Shown: positions 1-8,407, counted from the first letter of the stretch. The stretch is DNA of 64,000 nt from Acidobacteriota bacterium (GCA_013288805.1 JABDBE010000006.1:1-64000), one strand, 5' to 3'. Numbers and translations are program-made. Notes: generated from the sequence alone by a model not told the origin.

Positions 1-1353
1 GAGTTCGACCAGCACCGCAACCTGTTTGTCATTTTCAACCGCTTCGAGCAAGGCCTCAACCACCGGGGCATTTCGGCCCACGCGGTAGAGGGTGGCCTTG
101 ATCGCCAGCACGGCCGGGTCTTTCGCAGCTTGCCGCAACAAGGAGACGACGGGCTGAAAGGAATCGAAGGGATGGTGCAGAAGAATATCTTGCCGGCGAA
201 TGGCGGCAAATATATCGTCTCTTTCCTCTTCGGACTCGATGGCAGCAGGAACCGTTGCTACGAACGGGGGATCTTTTAGTTCGGGACGATCCGCTGCCGG
301 TAGGCATCGAAGCCGTGTCAGCGCCAGAGGTCCGGTTATCTGGTAGACATCGTCGCCATTGACTTCAAGATTCTCCATCAGGATTTTAAGCACTGCCGGC
401 GGCATGGCTTGATTCACTTCGAGGCGGATGACGTCGGCGAAACGCCGCTGCCAGACGCCTTCTTCCACCGACTCCAACAAATCGCCCGCTTCCAGTTCCT
501 GGATCGCGGTGTCTGCATCGCGGGTCACATGGAAGGGATGCGCTTCGAGAATTCTCATGCCTGGGAACAACAGCTTCAGGTTGGCAATGATCAATTGCTC
601 CAGCCAGATAAAGCACTGCCGGGGATTCTTCGGGTTTGCGCCTTTCTCGCGCGGCAGCAGTTTGACGGCGACCAATTGAGGAATGGAATTCGGTATTTTG
701 ACTCGGGCAAAATGTTCAACGCCGTCTTTGTCGCGGATCAGCACAGCCAAGTTCAGGCTCAGGTTCGATATATGAGGAAAAGGCCGGCCGGGATCAAACG
801 CCAAGGGCGTCAGCGTGGGGAAAATGGTTTCATGGAAATATCTGTTTAAGGCCGACCGCTGCGCAGGCGTCAGTTGCGAATAGTCGGCGACCTCGATGCC
901 GGCTTTGCGGAGGGACGGCATGACCTGCGTCTGCCAGCACTCGTGAGCCGCATGGAATAAGGTGGCGATACGCTCGCGGATAGCGACGAGCTGTGCCGCG
1001 GGGGTCATGCCATCTGGACCGCACTCGAGCACACCTTTCTCGACTTGTCGCTTGAGCCCCGCGACTCGGACCATGAAGAACTCGTCGAGGTTGGAGCCGA
1101 CGATGGACAGGAACTTAACCCGTTCCAGCAAGGGAACGGTATCGTCTTGCGCTTCCTCGAGCACTCGCCGCTGGAAATCCAGAAGACTGATCTCACGATT
1201 CACGTAGAGCTCGGGATCGTCCAGAGCAGAAACGGCTGGCGCGACGGCTGCGGCAATGTTGGCGTGGCCTCGCCCGTTGCGACGGTCGTGATTCTTCGCA
1301 GTCGCCTTGACGGCGATGGCTTTTAGGTTGCGCGTGGAAATTGTCTTTGCCAT
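1..1353 (-). CDS. ppk1: Polyphosphate kinase 1 (partial, C-terminus beyond window)
   Basis: Reversibly transfers the gamma phosphate of ATP to inorganic polyphosphate. The ATG at 1353 opens a frame that stays open to base 1, giving the first 451 of roughly 700 residues. Seen: the N-terminal PPK motif LYVNREISLLDFQRRVLEEA around residues 47-66, NLDEFFMVRVAGL around residue 88, the head-domain segment HPFDSF, and a core stretch ending in DKQVAVLVEL at the edge, which continues KARFDE in the family. The catalytic histidines lie outside the window. It reads toward the left edge, downstream of the polX pair after a 122-bp gap, so it may have its own promoter. Family assignment is firm. Confidence 0.93.
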   Translation of the reverse strand, partial: MAKTISTRNLKAIAVKATAKNHDRRNGRGHANIAAAVAPAVSALDDPELYVNREISLLDFQRRVLEEAQDDTVPLLERVKFLSIVGSNLDEFFMVRVAGLKRQVEKGVLECGPDGMTPAAQLVAIRERIATLFHAAHECWQTQVMPSLRKAGIEVADYSQLTPAQRSALNRYFHETIFPTLTPLAFDPGRPFPHISNLSLNLAVLIRDKDGVEHFARVKIPNSIPQLVAVKLLPREKGANPKNPRQCFIWLEQLIIANLKLLFPGMRILEAHPFHVTRDADTAIQELEAGDLLESVEEGVWQRRFADVIRLEVNQAMPPAVLKILMENLEVNGDDVYQITGPLALTRLRCLPAADRPELKDPPFVATVPAAIESEEERDDIFAAIRRQDILLHHPFDSFQPVVSLLRQAAKDPAVLAIKATLYRVGRNAPVVEALLEAVENDKQVAVLVEL

Positions 1354-1475
1354 TGGGTTTTGGGGGGCACAAACCGCAAGCCAATTGTAATTTGAAGACT
1401 GTAGTTTCGTCTGTGATCCCTACCGACGGAAGGCAGTTTTAACCGTGCTGTAACAATTGTGGCCGAGCGGAGAGC

Positions 1476-2174
1476 TCAGGGCATGAGTAGAAAGTCGGCA
1501 AATACAAATCCGTCGTGTTCGATTACTTCGCCGGATCGAACTTCGATAGGGCGATTGAACACCGGGGAATCGTAGACGAAAGTGTGAAATTCTCCGTTCT
1601 CTCCGCATGGGTCGATTCCAGCAGGCAAGGCTTGCAGTAAACGCAAGTCATAGTCCTGACCAGCTAACGATCTCGCGAGCTTCGAAGGGTCGACGCACGT
1701 GATCTTTGCCTTCACGCCGGCCGCGATTATTTCGCGAGACAGTTGGTCTGTAGGAATTTGCCAGACCGGAAATAACGGCTCGAGCCCGGTCCCCTGCAAT
1801 TGCCGAATCCGGTAATCTCGAGCATCCTGAAGAAACAAGTCCCCGAATGCGACGGCTGTAATTCCCTCAGCAGTTGCACGCTGGCAAACGGCGCGCATCC
1901 GATCTTCGTATTCCGAGTTAGAACACGGCCAGGACAGTTCGACTGCCCAGAGTGGTAGTCCGGTGCGCTCGCCTTGCGCTTCGACCAACGACCTTCGAAT
2001 CGCATGCATGGCTACGCGGTCAGCTTCGGAGTTGAAGGTGGTGATCAATGCGACTACCTGGATGTCCGAGCATTGCCGGAGGAGATGCAGCGTCCAGGCA
2101 CTGTCTTTGCCGCTGCTCCAGGATAAGGCAGCCTTTTTGACTGCGGGCTTGCGTTTTTGTGCCGCGCCTACCAT
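1476..2174 (-). CDS. PP-loop ATPase of the diphthine-ammonia ligase (Dph6/MJ0570) family
   Basis: A 232-aa adenine-nucleotide alpha-hydrolase-fold protein. The PP-loop SWSSGKDSAWTL sits near residue 19, and the family signature CGENGEFHTFVYD lies near residue 190. Eukaryotic and archaeal relatives amidate diphthine, but bacteria lack diphthamide, so the substrate here is unknown. An upstream in-frame start at 2243 exists. I prefer the ATG at 2174 because it overlaps the polX stop in ATGGTAG, a typical translational-coupling arrangement, and because the PP-loop then lies near the N-terminus as usual. Cotranscription with polX is likely. Confidence 0.8.
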   Translation of the reverse strand: MVGAAQKRKPAVKKAALSWSSGKDSAWTLHLLRQCSDIQVVALITTFNSEADRVAMHAIRRSLVEAQGERTGLPLWAVELSWPCSNSEYEDRMRAVCQRATAEGITAVAFGDLFLQDARDYRIRQLQGTGLEPLFPVWQIPTDQLSREIIAAGVKAKITCVDPSKLARSLAGQDYDLRLLQALPAGIDPCGENGEFHTFVYDSPVFNRPIEVRSGEVIEHDGFVFADFLLMP

Positions 2175-3910
2175 GCGTGCTTCATGGCTTTGCTGAATGG
2201 TTCGGCGGGAAGCGTGTTGAGCACGTCGTCTTTGGTCAACCATGCGCGGCGAGCTTGCAAGATTCCGTAGCGGATCTTATCGAGATGCGACGTGTGATGG
2301 GAGTCGGTGTTAATCACGATCTTCGCTCCATATTGTTTGGCTAACCGGAGATGCCGGTCGCACAGGTCGAGCCTATCCGGATATGCGTTTAGCTCCATCG
2401 CAACCTTTCGTTGAGCTGCGGCCTTAAGGACTGCGTCGACGTCGAACTGATACGCATCGCGGCGGAGCAGCAATCGCCCGGTCGGGTGTCCAAGGAATGA
2501 GGTGTTGGGATTTTCCACTGCTTTGAGCATGCGGTCGGTCATCTCCGCGGAACTTTGGCTGAAATGAGAATGGACGCTGGCGATGACCAGATCCATTTGC
2601 TCGAGCACGGAGTCGGAGAGATCCAGGGTGCCATCGGCCAGAATATCGACCTCGATTCCGGCGAAGATGCGAATGCCGTCAATCTTCTCGTTAGCGGCGC
2701 GGATGCGCTTGATGTGCTCCACGGCGCGCTGATCATCGAGCCCGTTGGCAAATGCCAAATTCTTCGAATGATCTGTAATGGCCATGTATTTATATCCGTG
2801 GGCGCGGGCGGCCTCGGCCATTTCTTCGATCGTGTTGCGGCCATCGGTTTCGACGGTGTGCATGTGAACGTCGCCCTGTAAATCAACCTGCGTAATTAGA
2901 AGCGGCAGGGTGTGTTTTTCGGCGGCGTCAATTTCTCCTTGGTTCTCGCGCAGTTCGGGAGGAATGTAATCCAGCTTCAGCTTGGCGTAGATTTCTTCTT
3001 CGCTTTTACCGGCGACGGGCTTTTCGTTGTCCAGTTGAGCCAAGCTGTATTCGCTTAAGGTGTAGCCCATCTTTAATGCGCGCTGGCGCAGGGCGACGTT
3101 ATGGGCCTTGCTGCCAGTGAAGTACTGCATGGCGGCGCCGAAGGAATCCGGAGAGAGCAGGCGAACGTCCACCTGCATTCCACCGCGCGTGCGAAAGCTT
3201 ACTTTGTTTTCGCCACGTGCAATGATGTCCATCAGTCCCGGCAGCTTGATGATGTGGTCAATAAGTTCTTGACGTTCTTCATCGTCACAGCAAGCTTTTC
3301 CAGTTACCAGAATGTCGAGATCGCCGACGGTTTCGCGCCCTCGACGCAAGGAACCGGCGGGCGTAATGTTTTCGATCCCGGGATAAGCGCGCAGATGTTC
3401 GATGATTTTCCCGGCTTGAGCTTCGGCCGTGTCTAGAAGGAAGCGCCCAGCAATGCGCCGGTAATCCTGAATCGATTTGAGCAGCTTCTGCTCTTGCTTT
3501 TCGCCCATGCGGGGCAGAGTACGAATCTTGCCATCCTGGGCTAATTTCTCCACGCCCTCGGGATCACAGACGTGATACGCGCTCCAAATGAGAGCGATGG
3601 TCTTGGGACCGAGGCCTTGAATCTTGAGCAGGTCGAGCATCGAGGGGTGGTATTTCTTGAGCATCTCGGCGTGCAGCGAGAGCCGTCCCTCCTTGAACAT
3701 TTCTTGCAGGTTCAACAGCATTCCCTTGCCGATGCCGGGGATGGCAAGAACCCTCTTAGGTTCGTCGATCAGGTCTGCGATCTGCTGCGGGAAGGCTTCG
3801 ATGGCCTCGGCCGCATTGCGATACGAACGTATGCGGAAGGAATCCTGCCCGTCGATTTCGAGCAGGTCGGCGGTTTCGTAGAGGATGCCGGCGATGGCTT
3901 TGTTGTCCAT
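2168..3910 (-). CDS. polX: DNA polymerase/3'-5' exonuclease PolX
   Basis: A 580-aa bacterial family-X DNA polymerase for gap filling in base excision repair, with a PHP exonuclease. Order: helix-hairpin-helix N-domain (FRIRSYRNAAEAIEAF at 25-40, AIPGIGKGML at 56-65, QGLGPKTI at 98-105); nucleotidyltransferase palm with GSLRRGRETVGDLDILV at 186-202, carrying two catalytic Asp, and QVDVR at 246-250 with the third; PHP domain opening with GDVHMHTVETDG at 346-357 and ending with NTDSHH near 537. Length is typical. It reads away from the ilv operon, starting 34 bp left of the putative ilv promoter, and overlaps the downstream PP-loop gene by 7 bp. Confidence 0.95.
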   Translation of the reverse strand: MDNKAIAGILYETADLLEIDGQDSFRIRSYRNAAEAIEAFPQQIADLIDEPKRVLAIPGIGKGMLLNLQEMFKEGRLSLHAEMLKKYHPSMLDLLKIQGLGPKTIALIWSAYHVCDPEGVEKLAQDGKIRTLPRMGEKQEQKLLKSIQDYRRIAGRFLLDTAEAQAGKIIEHLRAYPGIENITPAGSLRRGRETVGDLDILVTGKACCDDEERQELIDHIIKLPGLMDIIARGENKVSFRTRGGMQVDVRLLSPDSFGAAMQYFTGSKAHNVALRQRALKMGYTLSEYSLAQLDNEKPVAGKSEEEIYAKLKLDYIPPELRENQGEIDAAEKHTLPLLITQVDLQGDVHMHTVETDGRNTIEEMAEAARAHGYKYMAITDHSKNLAFANGLDDQRAVEHIKRIRAANEKIDGIRIFAGIEVDILADGTLDLSDSVLEQMDLVIASVHSHFSQSSAEMTDRMLKAVENPNTSFLGHPTGRLLLRRDAYQFDVDAVLKAAAQRKVAMELNAYPDRLDLCDRHLRLAKQYGAKIVINTDSHHTSHLDKIRYGILQARRAWLTKDDVLNTLPAEPFSKAMKHAW

Positions 3911-3943
3911 GAGAAATTAAGATTACAACCTATTACTAGGGCG

Positions 3944-3975
3944 TTGACAGTTTTCCCGAAAGATGCGATTGTATT
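3944..3975 (+). promoter_or_regulatory. Putative ilv operon promoter
   Basis: A perfect -35 hexamer TTGACA lies at 3944-3949. The -10 is weak and its spacing ambiguous: TGTATT at 3970-3975 (20-bp spacer) is the best hexamer, and GATTGT at 3967-3972 has the ideal 17-bp spacer. Transcription would start near 3980, leaving about 30 nt before the ATG of the leader ORF at 4011 and excluding the earlier in-frame start at 3963. It lies between the divergent polX and ilv genes. Confidence 0.4.
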
Positions 3976-4010
3976 GGGATTCCAAGAGCGTAACTGCATT
4001 CGTGTTTAAC

Positions 4011-4148
4011 ATGGAAAATCCCGCTCGAGCATTGTTGTCGTCGTGGAAACCTGTTCTTCGGTTGCGGGCGGAGCTATTTCGGATACTCATTCTGCTGGTG
4101 ATTTTTATTATTACGGGTGTAGCTGTAACACCCCGAGCCAGCGGATGA
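4011..4148 (+). CDS. ilv leader peptide (attenuator control ORF), 45 aa
   Basis: A short ORF 101 bp before ilvD. Residues 25-39 read RILILLVIFIITGVAV with the preceding Arg: 10 of 15 positions after that Arg are Ile, Leu or Val, plus one Thr. These are the end products of the pathway encoded downstream, as in the enterobacterial ilvL leaders. The UGA at 4146-4148 lies inside the antiterminator segment described in the next entry. Initiation is uncertain: the ATG at 4011 has no clear Shine-Dalgarno sequence, an in-frame GTG lies at 4002, and an ATG at 3963 is too close to the proposed promoter. The peptide is probably regulatory rather than functional in itself. It could also be read as a small membrane peptide, but the RNA folds make leader function more likely. 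Confidence 0.72.
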   Translation: MENPARALLSSWKPVLRLRAELFRILILLVIFIITGVAVTPRASG

Positions 4149-4212
4149 TGTAGCCCAGAAGAGATCGAACCAGAGGCCATCATCCAGAAAAGATGATGGC
4201 CTTAAGTTTTTT
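4088..4212 (+). promoter_or_regulatory. Ribosome-mediated transcription attenuator of the ilv operon
   Basis: Four segments form mutually exclusive pairings. Segment 1 (4088-4098, within codons 26-30 of the leader ORF) pairs with segment 2 (4138-4147) over 10 pairs, with one G-U and one bulge. Segment 2 (4143-4150) alternatively pairs with segment 3 (4178-4185) over 8 Watson-Crick pairs as the antiterminator. Segment 3 (4174-4184) pairs with segment 4 (4192-4202) as the terminator. A ribosome stalled at Ile/Leu/Val codons covers segment 1 and frees 2 to hold 3, so transcription continues. A ribosome reaching the UGA at 4146 covers 2, so the terminator forms. Pairings were found by eye; energies were not computed. 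Confidence 0.72.
4174..4212 (+). terminator. Rho-independent terminator in the ilv leader
   Basis: A perfect 11-bp stem, 4174-4184 with 4192-4202, around a 7-nt loop (CAGAAAA), followed by TAAG and six T at 4207-4212. No plus-strand gene lies upstream for it to end; polX reads the other way. It therefore makes sense only as the conditional terminator of the leader RNA before ilvD at 4249. Confidence 0.82.
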
Positions 4213-4248
4213 GCGGGCTTTTTGATCGGACGGAATATGGAGCGGGGA

Positions 4249-5919
4249 ATGAACGAAACCAAACTCAACAGTGCAGCCCTGACTCAAGGGCCTAGCCGCG
4301 CAGGCGCTCGCGCCATGTTGAAGGCGGTGGGTTTCACGGATCAAGATCTGAAACGGCCTCTGATCGGAGTAGCTAACACCTGGATCGAAATTGGCCCATG
4401 CAACTATCACCTGCGCGAGCTCGCAGCCTCAGTGAAGCAAGGCATTCGGTCCGCTGGCGGAACACCGATGGAGTTCAACACGGTTTCCATCTCCGACGGA
4501 ATCACGATGGGCACCGAGGGCATGAAAATGTCGCTGGTCAGCCGTGAAGTGATTGCCGACTCGATTGAGTTAGTTGCGCGCGGCAATCAGTTTGACGGGA
4601 TTGTTGCGCTGGTGGGGTGCGACAAAACGATCCCCGGAGCAATTATGGCGCTGGCGCGGTTGAATATTCCAGGCCTTGTGTTGTACGGCGGATCGATTGC
4701 CCCGGGCAGTTACCACGGGCATGACGTCACGATTCAAGATGTGTACGAGGCCGTCGGAGCGCATGCGCAGAAGCGGATCAGCGACGCGGATTTGCTGGCG
4801 ATGGAGAACAGCGCATGTCCGGGAGCGGGCGCATGCGGTGGGCAGTTCACCGCCAACACCATGGCGATGGTCTGCGAGTTTCTCGGGCTTTCTCCGATGG
4901 GCAGCGCCAGCGTTCCAGCGCTGGATGCGAGGAAGCCAGGAGTCGCCGAGGCTGCGGGCGTGAAAGTGATGGAGTTGTTGAAGAGTGGTCTTCGGCCTAG
5001 GCAGATTCTCACGCGCGAGGCGTTTGAAAACGCGATTGCGAGCGTAGCTGCGACAGGCGGGTCGACGAATTCTGTTTTGCATCTGCTGGCGATCGCGTAT
5101 GAGGCGGGGGTGGGCCTCTCTTTAGATGATTTTGATCGGATCTCGGAGCGTGTGCCCTTGTTGGCCGATCTCAAACCTGGCGGACGGTTCGTCGCTACTG
5201 ATCTTTATCGTGCGGGCGGTACCGGGCTAGTCGCGAAGCGGCTCTATGAAGCCGGACTACTTCATGGAAGCGCTCTCACCGTCAGCGGTAAAAACATCGG
5301 CGATGAGGCAAAAGCCGCGAACGAAACAGCGGCGCAGGAAGTCGTACTTCCGCTCGACCGGCCTCTCAAGTCGACTGGCGGCCTCGTAATCTTGAAAGGG
5401 AATCTCGCTCCCGAAGGATGCGTGGTCAAAATTGCGGGACACGAGCATCTTCAGCATCGCGGACCGGCACGAGTCTTCGACAGTGAGGAAGCGGCATTCG
5501 CAGCCGTCCAGCAGGGCCAGATTCGAACTGGAGATGTGCTCGTGATCCGATACGAAGGTCCGCGCGGCGGACCTGGGATGCGCGAGATGCTCGGCGTGAC
5601 GGCGGCGCTGGTGGGTGCAGGCCTTGGCGATTCGGTGGCATTGCTGACGGACGGTCGTTTCTCTGGGGCCACGCGTGGCTTGATGGCAGGTCACGTTGCG
5701 CCGGAAGCAGCCTCCGGCGGTCCTATTGCCGCGGTTCACGATGGTGATGTCATTGTCTTCGACGTGGGGCGGCGTGAACTGCGCGTGGAGCTTTCTGACG
5801 AAGAAATCCAGAAACGGTTGGCGTCATGGAAGCCGCCGGAAGCGCGTTATCGGACTGGCGTCATGGCGAAATACGCGCGCCACGTCTCTTCGGCGGCGGT
5901 GGGTGCGGTTACGAATTAG
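4249..5919 (+). CDS. ilvD: Dihydroxy-acid dehydratase
   Basis: Dehydrates 2,3-dihydroxy-isovalerate and its methyl homologue to the 2-keto acids, the third common step of valine and isoleucine synthesis. It is 556 aa, the usual length. The Fe-S ligand cysteines are C51 (IGPCNYH), C124 (VGCDKTIPG) and C196 in the CPGAGACGG motif at 190-198; the C-terminal GRFSGATRG segment binds substrate. The frame could open at a TTG at 4222. ATG 4249 is preferred because GGAG lies 6 nt upstream and the N-terminus then matches relatives. First structural gene after the attenuator; ilvB follows 13 bp after the stop. Confidence 0.95.
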   Translation: MNETKLNSAALTQGPSRAGARAMLKAVGFTDQDLKRPLIGVANTWIEIGPCNYHLRELAASVKQGIRSAGGTPMEFNTVSISDGITMGTEGMKMSLVSREVIADSIELVARGNQFDGIVALVGCDKTIPGAIMALARLNIPGLVLYGGSIAPGSYHGHDVTIQDVYEAVGAHAQKRISDADLLAMENSACPGAGACGGQFTANTMAMVCEFLGLSPMGSASVPALDARKPGVAEAAGVKVMELLKSGLRPRQILTREAFENAIASVAATGGSTNSVLHLLAIAYEAGVGLSLDDFDRISERVPLLADLKPGGRFVATDLYRAGGTGLVAKRLYEAGLLHGSALTVSGKNIGDEAKAANETAAQEVVLPLDRPLKSTGGLVILKGNLAPEGCVVKIAGHEHLQHRGPARVFDSEEAAFAAVQQGQIRTGDVLVIRYEGPRGGPGMREMLGVTAALVGAGLGDSVALLTDGRFSGATRGLMAGHVAPEAASGGPIAAVHDGDVIVFDVGRRELRVELSDEEIQKRLASWKPPEARYRTGVMAKYARHVSSAAVGAVTN

Positions 5920-5932
5920 TGCGCGAGGACTC

Positions 5933-7645
5933 ATGAAGAAAACCGGTGGAGAGATTATCTGGGAATGCCTTAAGCGGGAAGGTGTGAAGCACATCTTCGG
6001 ATATCCCGGCGGAGCGATTCTGCCCGCTTACGACGCGCTTTGTAAGTATCCGGAAATTCATCACGTGCTGGTGCGCCACGAACAAGGCGCGGCGCACATG
6101 GCGGACGGTTATGCTCGCGCCGGCGGCGGGGTCGGAGTCGCCATCGCCACCTCTGGGCCGGGCGCGACCAACCTCGTCACTGGCATTGCCACAGCGATGA
6201 TGGATTCGTCACCGATCGTGTGCATCACGGGGCAGGTCGGCAGCAAGCTGATCGGTTACGACGCCTTTCAGGAGACCGACATCACTGGCATCACGTTGCC
6301 GATCACGAAGCATAACTATCTCATCACGCGAGCCGAAGATCTCGGCCCCGCGATGCGCGAAGCTTTCTGGTTGGCGAAGTCGGGCCGACCCGGGCCGGTT
6401 CTCATCGATGTCACCAAAGATGCCCAACAGGCAAGTTGCGAATTCGATTGGGATGAGGCTGAGCCCGGACACCGCAATTGCTGTCTCGCAGCCAGTTCGG
6501 CCGCGCCGCAATATAGCGACGCGCTCGAGTTGATCAATCATGCCAAGCGGCCTGTGATCCTGGCGGGACACGGCATTTTGCTCTCCGGGGCGATGCACGA
6601 GGTGCGCGCCTTCGCGGAACGGGCGCAGGTTCCGGTCGCGATGACGCTGCTTGGCATTGGATCTTTCCCGGCGTCGCATCCGCTGAACCTTGGGATGATG
6701 GGCATGCACGGCGAGGCCTGGGTCAACACGGCAATTCAGGAAGCGGATCTACTGCTCGCATTGGGCATGCGGTTCGACGATCGCGTCACCGGCAATCTCA
6801 AAACGTACGCACCGATGGCGAAGAAGATCCACATCGAAATCGATCAAGCCGAGGTTAATAAGAACGTCAAGATTGACGTGGCACTCATCGGAGATTTGCG
6901 CCAGGTGCTCGGCGACCTGCTACCTCGAGTTCATGCAGGGAATCGTGAGCCGTGGTTGTCGCGAATTCAGGAACTGAAAGGCGACTCGGCAGTACGCGAC
7001 ATTCAGAACTTGCCGGACGACGGCCATCTCTACGCCGCGCACGTGGTGAATGACCTATGGCGCGAGACGGGTGGAAATGCCGTCGTAGTCACGGATGTCG
7101 GCCAACACCAAATGTGGGAAGCGCAATATTACAAACACGACCAGCCACGAACCTTGATCACTTCTGGCGGTTTAGGCACGATGGGCTTCGCCTTGCCCGC
7201 CGCGATCGGAGCCAAGTTCGCTCGGCCTGACGCGGAAGTGTGGGTCGTGGCTGGCGACGGTGGCTTTCAAATGACCATGGCCGAACTCGCCACCATCGTG
7301 CAGGAACGCCTCGATATCAAAGTTGCGATTATCAACAACGGTTATTTGGGCATGGTACGGCAATGGCAGGAATTTTTCTACGAACGACGATACAAAGCGA
7401 CGCCGCTTTATAGCCCGGATTTCGTGAAGCTCGCTGCGGCGTTTGACTTGCCCGGAGCGGCCGTACGGCAGCGCGCCGAAGTAGTTCCAACGATCCGCAA
7501 GGCGCGTGAACATCGCGGTACGTACGTGATCAACTTTTGCGTGGAGCAGGAGGACTCGGTCTTCCCGATGGTGCCCGCAGGCGCCGATCTTCACGCCATG
7601 ATTCGTCGTCCCAGTCCATTGGTTGAAACTGCGCAGGACTTGTGA
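5933..7645 (+). CDS. ilvB: Acetolactate synthase, large catalytic subunit
   Basis: Thiamine-diphosphate enzyme condensing pyruvate with pyruvate or 2-ketobutyrate, the first committed step to Val/Leu/Ile. 570 aa. Seen: IFGYPGGAILPAYDAL at the N-terminus, the catalytic Glu E50 in LVRHEQGAAHMADGYARA, SGPGATN, and the ThDP/Mg motif GDGGFQMTMAELATIV followed by INNGYLGMVRQWQ near residue 465. Start is ATG 5933 with GAGG just upstream; longer in-frame starts run back through ilvD and are discarded. The small subunit follows 6 bp after the stop, so the holoenzyme is made from one message. Confidence 0.96.
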   Translation: MKKTGGEIIWECLKREGVKHIFGYPGGAILPAYDALCKYPEIHHVLVRHEQGAAHMADGYARAGGGVGVAIATSGPGATNLVTGIATAMMDSSPIVCITGQVGSKLIGYDAFQETDITGITLPITKHNYLITRAEDLGPAMREAFWLAKSGRPGPVLIDVTKDAQQASCEFDWDEAEPGHRNCCLAASSAAPQYSDALELINHAKRPVILAGHGILLSGAMHEVRAFAERAQVPVAMTLLGIGSFPASHPLNLGMMGMHGEAWVNTAIQEADLLLALGMRFDDRVTGNLKTYAPMAKKIHIEIDQAEVNKNVKIDVALIGDLRQVLGDLLPRVHAGNREPWLSRIQELKGDSAVRDIQNLPDDGHLYAAHVVNDLWRETGGNAVVVTDVGQHQMWEAQYYKHDQPRTLITSGGLGTMGFALPAAIGAKFARPDAEVWVVAGDGGFQMTMAELATIVQERLDIKVAIINNGYLGMVRQWQEFFYERRYKATPLYSPDFVKLAAAFDLPGAAVRQRAEVVPTIRKAREHRGTYVINFCVEQEDSVFPMVPAGADLHAMIRRPSPLVETAQDL

Positions 7646-7651
7646 GGAAAC

Positions 7652-8200
7652 ATGCTGATGACACTGGTTGTCCAGGTCGAGAACAAGCCCGGAGTGCTGA
7701 ACCGGGTGGCATCGCTTTTTCGGCGGCGCGGTTTCAACATCGAGTCGCTCACGGTCGGTCACACGGAGAAGCCCGGTGTCTCGCGCATGACCATAGTAGT
7801 CGATACCGACGAAGCCGGCGCTCTTCGGATTGAAGCCAATCTGTACAAGCTCGTACACGTGCAACGCGTCGAAAACGTCACATCGACTCCGTCGGTGTTT
7901 CGCGATCTGGCCATGATCAAAGTGGCAGCGACCCCGGAAACACGCGCCGAGATCATGCAACTGACGCATGTCTTTCGCGCCCGCATCGTGGACGTAAATA
8001 GCGAGTCGTTGGTGATTGAAACTACCGGTGCCGAGGACAAGATCGACGGCCTGGTCGAGATATTGCGGGGCTACGGCATTCTTGAAATGGCGCGAACTGG
8101 CCGCGTCGCCATGACACGTGGCCCCAGACCTGAAGCTTCCGCAAACGCATCAGGTCAAGACGATTCGTTGGAGGACGAATCGGTGTCGTATTCGGTTTAG
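7652..8200 (+). CDS. ilvH: Acetolactate synthase, small regulatory subunit
   Basis: Regulatory partner of IlvB, 182 aa, giving stability and feedback control by valine. An N-terminal ACT domain opens with TLVVQVENKPGVLNRVASLF and continues FRRRGFNIESLTVGHTE, residues 4-45; a second ACT-like domain (MIKVAATPETRAEIMQL from about residue 88) ends with the typical GLVEILRGYGILEMARTGRVAM. The last 20 or so residues are a variable acidic tail. Start ATG 7652 with GAGGAA upstream. Sometimes named ilvN; ilvH is used for family resemblance only. Confidence 0.93.
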   Translation: MLMTLVVQVENKPGVLNRVASLFRRRGFNIESLTVGHTEKPGVSRMTIVVDTDEAGALRIEANLYKLVHVQRVENVTSTPSVFRDLAMIKVAATPETRAEIMQLTHVFRARIVDVNSESLVIETTGAEDKIDGLVEILRGYGILEMARTGRVAMTRGPRPEASANASGQDDSLEDESVSYSV

Positions 8201-8221
8201 TAATCATTTGTGGAGGTAAGT

Positions 8222-8407
8222 ATGGAAAACCTGAAAGAGAAGTTGGAAAAAACCCTGGAAGAACATCAACGAGAGAGTGGTCTGCACATGATTGGAGGCC
8301 GCGAGCGGCTCGTAGCAAGGCTTTTGAAAGTGCTCGATCCGCCGGCTCACGGCGCGGGAAATGCCGATCACGTTCCGTCGGACGAAGAGGGACGATGCTG
8401 TCAATAA
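8222..8407 (+). CDS. Small protein of unknown function inside the ilv operon (61 aa)
   Basis: A compact ORF between ilvH and ilvC with one of the best ribosome-binding sites in the window (GGAGGT at 8212-8217, 4 nt before ATG 8222). It starts MENLKEKLEKTLEEHQRE, a charged amphipathic helix suited to a coiled coil, followed by GLHMIGGRERLVARLLKVL and a polar tail ending in CCQ. There is no signal peptide or membrane segment and I recognise no family. Its place suggests a role tied to branched-chain synthesis, perhaps as a subunit-binding peptide, but that is a guess. Strong SD, operon spacing and sensible composition make translation likely. Confidence 0.7.
   Translation: MENLKEKLEKTLEEHQRESGLHMIGGRERLVARLLKVLDPPAHGAGNADHVPSDEEGRCCQ

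Noticed and set aside
3963..4010. Earlier ATG (3963) for the ilv leader ORF
   Set aside because: It falls inside the proposed promoter region, between -35 and -10, so it would not be in the message; GAAAG is also too close to act as an SD.
7172..7969. 265-aa minus-strand ORF opposite ilvB/ilvH
   Set aside because: Antisense shadow of clearly conserved enzymes; low-quality composition and no ribosome-binding site.
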